A DNA stretch of 64,000 bases from Actinospineispora acaciae DSM 45401. GTDB lineage: Bacteria > Actinomycetota > Actinomycetes > Mycobacteriales > Pseudonocardiaceae. Each line of letters starts with the position of its first letter. Within the stretch, counting starts at the first letter, position 1. The translations under genes were made by a program, and so were the position numbers. The notes beneath the pieces were generated by a model. The model was not told where the DNA came from. It did not search any database and saw nothing but the letters and a program-made list of their open reading frames with translations. The stretch lies in NCBI RefSeq assembly GCF_000620785.1, contig NZ_JIAI01000001.1, positions 310,001 to 374,000 of the forward strand, given 5' to 3'. Positions 8,762-16,763 of this stretch are shown piece after piece.

Positions 8762-10252
8762 TCAGATGGAGGCGCGCAGCAGCAGGTGGCAGGCCAGGTG
8801 CACGGCCAGCCGGTCGGGCAGCTCGAACGGGTCCAGGCCCAGCTCGCGCAGCCGGCGCGCCCGCCCGGCCACCGTGTTGCGGTGCACGCCCAGCGCGTCG
8901 GCCACCTCGTTGATCGCGCCGCCGGAGTCGAGCAGGGCGGCGAGGGTGCGCAGCAGCGTGCCGTCCCGGTCCTGCGCCAGCAGCCGCGCCATGGCCTGGC
9001 GGGCGGCGCCGGTGAGGGCGTCCGCCGGCAGCGCGGCGAGCAGGCCGGCGGGCTCGACGGTGCCGGCCAGCTCGACGTGACCGGGCCCGCGGTGGCGGGC
9101 GAACGCGGCGGCCCCGCACGCCGAGGCCAGCCCACCGGCCAGCTCGGCGAGCGAGTCGCACACCGGCCCGACCCCGCCGACCAGCGGCGCGACAGCGCGC
9201 AGGGCGGCCAGCCGGTCACCGACCAGCGCGACGGCGTCCAGACCCGCGTCGGCCGGCAGCCAGCACACCCAGCAGTCGTGGTGGCGGGCGAGCAGCTCGC
9301 CGCCCTCGGAGCGCCAGCCGGCCGGGACCTCGGTGGCCAGCTCGGCGGCGTCATCAGAAGCGGCGGCGGTCGTGACGGCCACCGGGACCAGCGGACCGCT
9401 CAGCGGCCAGCCGTACGCCACCGCCCGCTCGGCCAGCTCCGGCTCGGCGGCGCCGCCGCCTTCCGAGACGCCCGCCAGCAGCCACCGCAGCACCGCGCTG
9501 GCCACCGAGGCGTCCCGCTCGGCCGCCAGCCGCTCGGACAGCAGCGCGGTGGCCAGCATCGGGGCGGCGATGCCCAGCGCCACCCGCACGGTCTCGGCCA
9601 GCCCGGAAGCCCCGGCGGACACCAGCGCGGCCAGCTCCAGCCGCCGGTCACCGGGCAGCGGGCGGCGCAACAGCCGGTCGGGGTCGGGCTCGTCGTCGGC
9701 GGCGCGCGCTACCTCGGCGTGCCCGGCGACCAGCCCGTCGCGCCGGGACAGCAGCGCGAACCGCACCTTCGGCACCGTCCGCTCCAACGCGTCGAGCACC
9801 GCCCTCGGCGTTGGATCGGCCAGCTCGACCAGCCGCGTGGCGAACCGCGCGAGGACGTCCGCCCGCGCGGCGGACGGGTCGCCGACCGAGCGGGCCAGCG
9901 CGAGCGCCACCTGGTACGGGTCGTCGGCGACGGTGACCAACGGCATCCTGAGCCGGCCGGCGATCAGCGCGGGCGCTCCCGTCCGCACCGCCGAGGCCGG
10001 GGCGACGACGCAGGCCGCCGCGTGCTCCCAGGCCCGCCGCACGGCCGTCTCCACGCTCCATTCGCCGCGCACCGCGCCGGCCGTGAGCACCACCGCCGCG
10101 CCGGGCGCGAGGTGGGCCAGCCGGGCGAGGTCGTCGACGATCCGGACCTCGCGCACCGCCCGGTCCAGGCCCTCCTCGGTGTGCACCCGCGCGCCGGAGA
10201 GCGGGCCGCCGAACAGCAACTCGGCCACCGTGGGGGAGGACCCGGCGGTCAC
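8762..10252 (-). CDS. PucR family transcriptional regulator of the DUF917/hydantoinase locus
   Basis: The 496-residue protein starts at GTG 10252, which overlaps the DUF917 stop by 4 bases. The N-terminal 110 residues resemble the purine-catabolism-regulator (PucR) sensor domain (TVAELLFGGPLSGARV, VVLTAGAV), the middle is a degenerate GGDEF-like region, and the last 60 residues are the PucR C-terminal helix-turn-helix (GGAINEVADALGVHRNTVAG, then RARRLRELGLDPF). PucR regulators typically sense a catabolic substrate and activate adjacent nitrogen-compound degradation genes. Its place as the last gene of the MFS-HyuA-DUF917 operon makes it the likely local regulator. Confidence 0.85.
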   Translation of the reverse strand: MTAGSSPTVAELLFGGPLSGARVHTEEGLDRAVREVRIVDDLARLAHLAPGAAVVLTAGAVRGEWSVETAVRRAWEHAAACVVAPASAVRTGAPALIAGRLRMPLVTVADDPYQVALALARSVGDPSAARADVLARFATRLVELADPTPRAVLDALERTVPKVRFALLSRRDGLVAGHAEVARAADDEPDPDRLLRRPLPGDRRLELAALVSAGASGLAETVRVALGIAAPMLATALLSERLAAERDASVASAVLRWLLAGVSEGGGAAEPELAERAVAYGWPLSGPLVPVAVTTAAASDDAAELATEVPAGWRSEGGELLARHHDCWVCWLPADAGLDAVALVGDRLAALRAVAPLVGGVGPVCDSLAELAGGLASACGAAAFARHRGPGHVELAGTVEPAGLLAALPADALTGAARQAMARLLAQDRDGTLLRTLAALLDSGGAINEVADALGVHRNTVAGRARRLRELGLDPFELPDRLAVHLACHLLLRASI

Positions 10253-11301
10253 GGGACGTCGAACCCGAACGCGCGCGGCCCGGCCACGGCCAGGCCCTCC
10301 GGGCTGTGCCAGCGCTCGGCCGCCGGCAGCACCAGCACCTCCAGGTCCATCCCGGCCTCCACCCGCTCGATGTCCAGCAGATGGTGCCCGGGCAGGCCGA
10401 GCAGGCAAAAGCAGTCCGGGGCCGAGGCGGCGACGGCGCCGTCGGTCCACGCCACGGCTATCTCGTTGCGGGCCTCCAGGCGCACCACCCGGCGCAGCCC
10501 GGCCCGCTCCCGCACCACGATGCTCACCGGCCGGGCCGGCTGCGCCGACTCGGTGAGGGGCTCGTGCGGGGTCACGGTGAGCACCCGGCCGGTGACCAGC
10601 CGGGTCGCGCCGAGGCGGTGGGCGATGGCGTCGGCGGACAGCGCGCCGGCCTCGCGCAGCGTGCGGCCGGCCCGCAGCGTGCGGCTCACGCTGTGCCGGA
10701 TGCCGGTCTCGGCCAGGCGCGCCGCCGTCATCGGGTACATCGCCGCCGCCGCCCACCCGCCGCAGGCCAGCACGAACGGCCGGGTGACCGCCTCCAGCCT
10801 GGCGACCGGGGTCTCGATCACCGCCGTCTCGCCGCCGGTGCCGGCCAGCGCCATCGGGGTGGGCGAGACCCCGCCCAGCCGGTACGTGGTGCCCTCCAGC
10901 AGCGAGAACGTGCGCCCGATGCCGTCCGCGTCGACCAGCGGCACGCCCAGCAGCCGCGCGGTGGACACCGGCAGCACCGCGTTGCTGCCGCCGGTGTTCA
11001 ACGGGACGATCGCGCCCACCGACGCCCGCAGGTGGTGCTCCAGCGCGCGGACCGCGCGGACGAACTCGTCGCCGCTGGGCAGCAGCTCCTCGAACAGCGC
11101 GGCCGACCCGGCCATCCCGACGGCGGCGCACAGCGTGCCAGGGGCCAGCTCGGTGGCGTCCAGCAGCGGCACCGGGCCGCGCTCGGTGAGCACCTGGTGG
11201 GTCCACTCCGTCACGGTGGCCGAGGTGCGCCGGCCGCCGCCGGAGGCGTAGAGCGTGCCGCCGAGCATCAGGTCGTCGAGGTCGTCCGGGCCGATCGTCA
11301 C
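10249..11301 (-). CDS. DUF917 family protein (S-methyl-thiohydantoin desulfurase-type), copy 1
   Basis: The 350-residue protein has the DUF917 fold in two parts. The N-terminal half is LGGTLYASGGGRR, IVPLNTGGSNAVLPVSTA and LVDADGIGRTFSL. The C-terminal half has DCFCLLGLPGHHLLD and the ending VAGPRAFGFDVP. GTG 11301 overlaps the hydantoinase-like stop (GTGA). Pfam names the family after an S-methyl-thiohydantoin desulfurase, and members habitually pair with HyuA-type proteins. Compared with copy 2 (14134-15210), the core motifs have drifted: GGTLYASGGG for GATLLGTGGGGDP and LNTGGSNAVLP for IEVGGMNTLIP. The two copies therefore probably differ in substrate or form a heteromer. Confidence 0.82.
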   Translation of the reverse strand: MTIGPDDLDDLMLGGTLYASGGGRRTSATVTEWTHQVLTERGPVPLLDATELAPGTLCAAVGMAGSAALFEELLPSGDEFVRAVRALEHHLRASVGAIVPLNTGGSNAVLPVSTARLLGVPLVDADGIGRTFSLLEGTTYRLGGVSPTPMALAGTGGETAVIETPVARLEAVTRPFVLACGGWAAAAMYPMTAARLAETGIRHSVSRTLRAGRTLREAGALSADAIAHRLGATRLVTGRVLTVTPHEPLTESAQPARPVSIVVRERAGLRRVVRLEARNEIAVAWTDGAVAASAPDCFCLLGLPGHHLLDIERVEAGMDLEVLVLPAAERWHSPEGLAVAGPRAFGFDVP

Positions 11302-12623
11302 GGCAGGGTCCCGGCCGCCCTGATCACGATGTGGTGCACGCCGCGCGGCAGGTAGGACAGCGGGGTGACCCGCTCGTCGTCGATCCGGGCGGTGGCCGCG
11401 TCCGCCCCGGCGCCGACCACCCTGGCCAGTGCCTCGTCCCGCAGCGCCGCCACGGCCCGCTCCAGCTCCCCGGCGCCGTCCGCGGTGACCAGCCGCTCCA
11501 CCGAGGTGCCCGGCTGGCTGGCCGCCGCGCCGATCGCGGCCGCCAGGTCGTGCCCGGGCGGGTGGCGCACGTTCTCCGACGGCGGCCGCCAGCCCTGCTC
11601 CGGGTGCTCGCCGACCACGATGGTGGGTGCGTCCCCGGGCAGCGGGCCGGCCACCTCGGCGAACTCGGGTATCGCCGTGCCGACCCGGATCGCGCACACC
11701 GACCGCGGCGCGGTCGGCCGGGCCGGGCGGCGGTCGACCATCAGCCCGACCCTGGCCCGGCCGGAGCGCAGCTCCACCACCGTGGCCCGGTCCAGCCCGG
11801 TGAGCGCGGCGGCCCCGACGCACACCGCCGCCCAGTCACCGGCCAGCGCCACCGCGGGCAGCCGGCGCAGGTACTCGGCGGACACCATGGCGCCGTCGCT
11901 GCCGACGAACGTGGTGGCCACGCCCAACCGGGAGCCGGCGGCCTCCACGGCGTCGATGAGCCGCTGTGCGCGCGGGCGGACCGCGGCGTTGAGCACGGCG
12001 GTGTTCTCCCGGTCGCGGGTGCCGAGGCCGCCCAGCTCGTGGGACAGGGTCAGGTGCAGCTCGGGGAACTCCCGGCGCAGCAGCTCGGCCACGGTCAGCT
12101 CGTGGTCGGGGAACGCGCACGAGCCGACCGCGCACACCGCGACGTCGGTCACCCCGGCCCGCTCGACGAACCGGCGGATGGCGTCAGGGTCGAGCGGGGC
12201 CAGCTCGCGCCCGGACAGGTCGTGCCCGCCGGGCAGGGTGGCGCTCGCGGCGTGCGCCGCCGTTTTCACCGGGTCCGGCCAGCCCGACAGCGGCGGCAGG
12301 ATGGTGCCGCCGGCCTGGGCCAGCCGGATCACCGCGACCTTCGCCAGCTCGGCCGGCTCGTACAGGGCCTCACGCAGCGCACCGGTGGCCACCGTGACCA
12401 CGTCGATGCCGTCGCCGATCCCGTCGTCGATGCCGTCGCAGAGCCCGGCCAGCGCCCGCTCGACCGCCGCGGCCTCGTCTCCGCCGTCGTGCTCCAGGTG
12501 CCGCCGCGCCACCAGCTCGCCGCCGCGCAGCACCGCCGCGCCGACCGAGCCGGTGGCCAGGTCGAGCCCGGCTCGCACGCTCGCTCGGTCGCCGGTCATG
12601 TCCGGCGCCAGCGTAATGCTCAC
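11298..12623 (-). CDS. Hydantoinase A/oxoprolinase-like protein with degenerate ATP-binding motifs
   Basis: The 441-residue protein starts at GTG 12623, overlapping the MFS stop by 4 bases. It aligns by eye with HyuA over its length: AELLRREFP, SHELGGLGTRDRENTAVLNA for the family's SHLVGSIGLLERENATILNA, FVGSDGAMVSAEYLRRLP, and ending ERVTPLSYLPRGVHHIVIRA. It is about 75 residues shorter than the second copy. The N-terminal phosphate loop DVGGTNTDG is replaced by DLATGSVG, and the internal VIDVGGTSAD motif by an unrelated VCVGAAALTGL stretch. ATP-dependent ring opening, the normal reaction, may be lost. A partner or regulatory subunit role is inferred. An odd repeat DGIDDGIGDGID lies near residue 70. 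Confidence 0.75.
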   Translation of the reverse strand: MSITLAPDMTGDRASVRAGLDLATGSVGAAVLRGGELVARRHLEHDGGDEAAAVERALAGLCDGIDDGIGDGIDVVTVATGALREALYEPAELAKVAVIRLAQAGGTILPPLSGWPDPVKTAAHAASATLPGGHDLSGRELAPLDPDAIRRFVERAGVTDVAVCAVGSCAFPDHELTVAELLRREFPELHLTLSHELGGLGTRDRENTAVLNAAVRPRAQRLIDAVEAAGSRLGVATTFVGSDGAMVSAEYLRRLPAVALAGDWAAVCVGAAALTGLDRATVVELRSGRARVGLMVDRRPARPTAPRSVCAIRVGTAIPEFAEVAGPLPGDAPTIVVGEHPEQGWRPPSENVRHPPGHDLAAAIGAAASQPGTSVERLVTADGAGELERAVAALRDEALARVVGAGADAATARIDDERVTPLSYLPRGVHHIVIRAAGTLP

Positions 12624-13951
12624 CGCAGCGCGGCACCCTCGGTCTCCGGCAGCCGCACCGCCAGCAACGCCGTGACCACGAGAAACACGTCGATGAACGC
12701 CACCGTGGCGCCGAACCCGACAGCCCCGGCCGCCATCACGCCGATCACCGACGGGGCCACCGTGTTCGCCACCCGCTGGGCGAAGATGCCCCAGCCGTAG
12801 CCGACCCCGCGCACCGCCGTCGGGTACAGCTCGGCCAGCCAGGTGTTCCACACCCCGAACGCGCCCAGGCTGAAGAACGCCAGCAGCAGGTTGCCGGCGT
12901 ACAGCGCGACCGCCCCCGACGCCGTCGCGAACACCACGCCGCCCGCGGCCGCCGCGCAGATGTAGCCGACGAACACCGGCCGCCGGCCGAACCGGTGGGT
13001 CAGCCAGGACGCGCTCAGGTAGCCCGGGATCATGCAGACGGCGCTGACCGCGGTGAACGCCAGGGTGTCCGGCAGCGACATGCCCCGGCGGGCGAGCAGC
13101 TCGGGCAGCCCGGTCTGCAGCCCCCAGTAGCCCCAGGCGAACACGAAGTTGAGCGCCACCTGCACCAGCGTGATCCGCCGCAGCGAGCCGGTGAAGATGG
13201 CCGCCACCGAGCCGGCCTTCTGCTCCGGCACGGCCAGCGCGACGTCCTCGGGCACGCGAGCGCCCAGCCGGCGCAGCACCGCGCGGGCCTGCTCCTGCCG
13301 GGCCCGGGCGGCCAGCCAGTACGGCGACTCCGGCACCAGCGCCCTGATCGCCAGCGCCCACAGCGCCACCAGCGCGTTGGCCAGCATCACGGTCCGCCAG
13401 CCGAAGCCGCCCAGCACCGAGGTGGAACCGACCGCGAGCAGCAGCCCCAGCGCCCAGCCCGACGACAGGTACACCGTGGCCTTGCCGCGCACCCGCACCG
13501 GCAGCAGCTCCTCGAAGTACGGGAACGCCATCACGTGCAGCCCGGACACCGCGAACCCGGCCAGGAACCGGGCCGCCAGCAGCCAGCCGTAGCCGGGCGC
13601 GAACGCGGCGGCCACGGTGCACACGCCGTACAGCGCGAGGCTCCAGACGCAGGTGCGCCGGCGGCCGTACCGGTCCGCCACCGTGCCGGCCAGCAGCGAG
13701 CCGGGGATCATGCCCAGGAACAGCGCGGACACCAGCGTGCCCAGGCTGGCCGCGTCGATGCCGAGCGAACGGCGCACGTCCGCGCCGATGTACACCAGGG
13801 CGAGCATCTCCCAGGCCTCGAGCACGAACGCGACGAACAGCGTGCCGCCGGCGAGGACGTGCCGGGAGTTGAGCGGCATGTCCTCGAAGGCGGCGCCGAC
13901 CGGCCAGCTGTCCCGGTGGGACGGGGGTGGAGTCGCGGCGGTGGAACTCAC
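12620..13951 (-). CDS. MFS transporter, organic acid/aromatic substrate type
   Basis: This 12-helix major facilitator has the loop 2-3 signature RYGRRRT (DRYGRRRTCVW), its repeat HRFGRRPVFVGY between helices 8 and 9, and the VPESPYWLAARAR motif after helix 6 seen in the sugar and aromatic-acid porter branches. GTG 13951 was chosen over GTG 13984 because GGGAGG precedes it by 5 bases. It is the first gene of the minus-strand arm, directly opposite the DUF917/HyuA/dipeptidase arm. It is the predicted importer of the compound that the two arms degrade, probably by proton symport. Confidence 0.85.
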   Translation of the reverse strand: MSSTAATPPPSHRDSWPVGAAFEDMPLNSRHVLAGGTLFVAFVLEAWEMLALVYIGADVRRSLGIDAASLGTLVSALFLGMIPGSLLAGTVADRYGRRRTCVWSLALYGVCTVAAAFAPGYGWLLAARFLAGFAVSGLHVMAFPYFEELLPVRVRGKATVYLSSGWALGLLLAVGSTSVLGGFGWRTVMLANALVALWALAIRALVPESPYWLAARARQEQARAVLRRLGARVPEDVALAVPEQKAGSVAAIFTGSLRRITLVQVALNFVFAWGYWGLQTGLPELLARRGMSLPDTLAFTAVSAVCMIPGYLSASWLTHRFGRRPVFVGYICAAAAGGVVFATASGAVALYAGNLLLAFFSLGAFGVWNTWLAELYPTAVRGVGYGWGIFAQRVANTVAPSVIGVMAAGAVGFGATVAFIDVFLVVTALLAVRLPETEGAALR

Positions 13952-14133
13952 GGGGGCCTCCCTGGCGGGTGTGAGCGCGGACACGAAGGCCCCGAAACGT
14001 AGAGACCGGGCGGACGCCGCGGGCTGTGCCTACCGCCTTGATAGATCGTTCTATTCGGGCGCCGTGCACAGTAGTCCGGCGCGAGCCTCGACCTACCGTC
14101 CATCCGGCCACCTACCTTGGAGGACGCATCCGG
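13952..14133. promoter_or_regulatory. Divergent control region with perfect ATAGA-N4-TCTAT inverted repeat
   Basis: These 182 bases separate the two arms of the DUF917/hydantoinase locus. An AT-rich perfect inverted repeat ATAGA-TCGT-TCTAT sits at 14041-14054 in otherwise GC-rich DNA, near the middle, and is the best operator candidate for the PucR protein encoded in the locus. A strong ribosome site (GGAGG, about 14119-14123) precedes ATG 14134. The -10/-35 boxes are not convincing on either strand. Confidence 0.45.
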
Positions 14134-15210
14134 ATGCGGCAGATCACCCTCGACGACATCGACCACCTCACGCTCGGCGCCACCCTGCTCGGCACCGGAG
14201 GCGGCGGCGACCCGTACATCGGCGCACTGATGGCCCGCCAGGCCATCGAGGAGCACGGCCCGGTCCGGGTGGTGGACGCCGCCGCGCTCCCACCCGACGG
14301 CCTGGTCGCCGCGGTCGCCATCGTCGGCGCCCCGACCGTGATCATCGAGCGGGTCCCGGCCGGCCGGGAGTTCGCCGAGTCGCTGCGCGCGCTGTCCCGC
14401 TACCTGGGCCGCGAGCTGGTCGCGATCATGCCCATCGAGGTGGGCGGGATGAACACGCTGATCCCGGTGGCCAGCGCGGCCGAGCTGAACCTGCCGCTGA
14501 TCAACGCCGACGGCATGGGCCGGGCCTTCCCGGAGATCGAGATGACGGTGTTCACCCTGGCCGGGCTGGCCGCCACACCGATCACGGTGGCCGACGAGAA
14601 GGGCAACCTGGGCATCTTCGAGACGGTGGACAACAAGACCGCCGAGGTGCTGGGTCGTACCGCCGTGGTCCAGCTCGGCATGGCCAACGCGGTCACCCAG
14701 TACCCGATGACCGCCCGGCAGTGCGCCGAGTCGGCGATCACCGGCTCGCTGAGCTACTGCCTGCGCCTCGGCGGCTTCCTGGCCTCGGCGCGCGACGGCG
14801 GAGCCGCGACCGCCCTGGACGAGCTGCTCGACTTCGCCGGCGGGCGCCGGGTGTTCGCCGGCAAGGTCGTCGACGTGGACCGCCGCGCCACCGACGGCTT
14901 CACCCGGGGCCACTGCGACATCGAGCACTTCGACGACCCCACCCGCACGCTGCGTCTCCTGATCCAGAACGAGCTGCTGGTGGCGCTGGACGACGGCAGG
15001 CCGGTGGTCACCCCGCCGGACCTGATCTGCGTGCTCGACCAGGAGAACGCCCAGCCCATCACCACCGAGACCCTGGCCTACGGGCAGCGGGTGGAGGTCG
15101 TCGCACTGCCCGCCGCCCCGCGGTGGCGCCGCGACGGGTTCCTGGAGCTGGTCGGGCCGGCGGCGTTCGGCTACGACATCGACTACGTGCCGTTCGGGGG
15201 GCGGAACTGA
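14134..15210 (+). CDS. DUF917 family protein (S-methyl-thiohydantoin desulfurase-type), copy 2
   Basis: This 358-residue protein is the more canonical copy: LGATLLGTGGGGDPYIG near the N-terminus, IMPIEVGGMNTLIPVASAAE, INADGMGRAFPEIEM, QYPMTARQCAESAI, then PPDLICVLDQENAQPITTET and the ending LVGPAAFGYDIDYV. ATG 14134 follows a GGAGG site. The stop and next start share one base (TGATG), so it is coupled to hydantoinase A. Members of this family are metal-dependent hydrolases or desulfurases associated with hydantoin-like rings. A cyclic imide, thiohydantoin or lactam substrate is the reasonable guess. Confidence 0.86.
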   Translation: MRQITLDDIDHLTLGATLLGTGGGGDPYIGALMARQAIEEHGPVRVVDAAALPPDGLVAAVAIVGAPTVIIERVPAGREFAESLRALSRYLGRELVAIMPIEVGGMNTLIPVASAAELNLPLINADGMGRAFPEIEMTVFTLAGLAATPITVADEKGNLGIFETVDNKTAEVLGRTAVVQLGMANAVTQYPMTARQCAESAITGSLSYCLRLGGFLASARDGGAATALDELLDFAGGRRVFAGKVVDVDRRATDGFTRGHCDIEHFDDPTRTLRLLIQNELLVALDDGRPVVTPPDLICVLDQENAQPITTETLAYGQRVEVVALPAAPRWRRDGFLELVGPAAFGYDIDYVPFGGRN

Positions 15211-16763
15211 TGCGCATCGGGATCGACGTGGGCGGCACGAACACCGACGGCGTGGTGGTCGACACCGGCGGCGCCGTGCTGGTGGCGCGCAAGACGCCGA
15301 CCACCCCGGAGCCCCTGGACGGCATCCGCACCGTGCTCGGCGAGCTGCTCTCGCACGTGGACCGGAGCGAGGTCACCCAGGCCATGCTGGGCACCACCCA
15401 CCCGGCGAACGCCATCATCCAGCGCCGTGACCTGGGCAGGGTCGGCGTGCTGCGCCTCGCCGCGCCGGCCTCGTTCGCGGTCCGCCCCGGCGCCGCCTGG
15501 CCGGCAGACCTGTCCGCCGCCGTGCTCGGGCCGACGGCGATCGTGGGCGGCGGGTTCGAGTACGACGGCCGCCCGATCGCGGCGCTGGACGAGGACGCGA
15601 TCCGCCGGTTCGCCGGCGCCTGCGCGGCGGAAGGCGTGGCCGGCATCGCGGTGACCGGCGTGTTCGCCCCCGCCTCCGACGAGCAGGAGCGCCGCGCGTG
15701 CGAGATCCTCACCGAGGAGCTGGGCGACGCGCTGCCGGTGTCGCGCAGCCACCTGGTGGGCTCCATCGGCCTGCTGGAACGGGAGAACGCCACGATCCTG
15801 AACGCCGCGCTGCACGGCGTGGCCCGCGCCGTGGTGGACGGGTTCTCCTCGGCGCTGGCCGAGCACTCGCCGCGGGTGGCCGCCTACCTGACGCAGAACG
15901 ACGGCACCCTGATGAGCGCCGAGCAGGCCGTGCGGCTGCCGGTGCTCACGCTGGGCTCCGGGCCGACGAATTCGATGCGCGGGGCGTGCGCGCTGGCCGG
16001 GCTGTCCGACGCGGTGGTCATCGACGTGGGCGGCACCTCGGCCGATGCGGGCATCCTCGTGGACGGCTTCCCCCGGGAGTCGACCGCGGCGGTGGAGGTC
16101 GGCGGGGTGCGGACCAACTTCCGGATGCCGGACCTGATCTCGATCGGGCTCGGCGGCGGCACCGTGGTGCGGCCCGGGGGCGACTCGGTCGCCGTGGGTC
16201 CGGACTCGGTGGGCTACCGGGTCGGCACCGAGGCGCTGGTGCGCGGCGGGGACGTGCTCACCCTCTCCGACGTCAGCGTGGCGGCCGGGCGGCTGCGCGG
16301 GTTCGGCACCGCCGCGCTGGTCGAGCACCTGGACCCGAGGGTGGTGAAGCTCGCGCTGGCCTGGGTGGACGAACGGATCAACTCGATGACCGACCGGATG
16401 AAGGCGACCCGCCACGACCTGCCGCTGGTGGCCGTCGGCGGCGGCAGCCACCTGGTGCCCGACTCGGTGCCGGCCGCCGCGCGGGTGATCCGCCCCGAGC
16501 ACTTCGCGGTGGCCAACGCCTACGGCGCGGTCACCGCCGAGGCATCCGGCTCGGTGGACCGCATCTACCGGTTCGACGGGCGGGACCGGGAGGCCTGCCT
16601 GGACGAGGCCCGCCAGCTCGCCGCCGACGCGGCGGTCCGCTCCGGGGCCGACCCGGACCGGGTGCGGATCACCTCGCTGGTGGAGGTGCCGCTGACCTAC
16701 GTGCCGGGCAGGGCGTCGCGGGTCGTGGTCAAGGCCGCGGGTCCGCTGGCGGGCGCCCGGTGA
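15210..16763 (+). CDS. hyuA: Hydantoinase/oxoprolinase A family ATPase (intact copy)
   Basis: The 517-residue protein has the ASKHA-type nucleotide motifs of HyuA: RIGIDVGGTNTDGVVVD at residues 2-18, HLVGSIGLLERENATILNA, YLTQNDGTLMS, AVVIDVGGTSADAGILV near residue 270, and SIGLGGGTVVRP. The family opens five-membered lactam or imide rings with ATP hydrolysis, usually with a HyuB partner. No HyuB is visible here; instead it is coupled to DUF917 upstream (1-base overlap) and to the M19 peptidase downstream (GTGA). This arrangement implies DUF917 and HyuA act in sequence or as a complex on the same ring compound. Confidence 0.88.
   Translation: MRIGIDVGGTNTDGVVVDTGGAVLVARKTPTTPEPLDGIRTVLGELLSHVDRSEVTQAMLGTTHPANAIIQRRDLGRVGVLRLAAPASFAVRPGAAWPADLSAAVLGPTAIVGGGFEYDGRPIAALDEDAIRRFAGACAAEGVAGIAVTGVFAPASDEQERRACEILTEELGDALPVSRSHLVGSIGLLERENATILNAALHGVARAVVDGFSSALAEHSPRVAAYLTQNDGTLMSAEQAVRLPVLTLGSGPTNSMRGACALAGLSDAVVIDVGGTSADAGILVDGFPRESTAAVEVGGVRTNFRMPDLISIGLGGGTVVRPGGDSVAVGPDSVGYRVGTEALVRGGDVLTLSDVSVAAGRLRGFGTAALVEHLDPRVVKLALAWVDERINSMTDRMKATRHDLPLVAVGGGSHLVPDSVPAAARVIRPEHFAVANAYGAVTAEASGSVDRIYRFDGRDREACLDEARQLAADAAVRSGADPDRVRITSLVEVPLTYVPGRASRVVVKAAGPLAGAR

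Noticed and set aside
7901..11251. Open frame of about 1100 codons on the plus strand across sigJ, PucR and DUF917
   Set aside because: Composition is that of an antisense frame; all three minus-strand genes have clear motifs and coupled starts.
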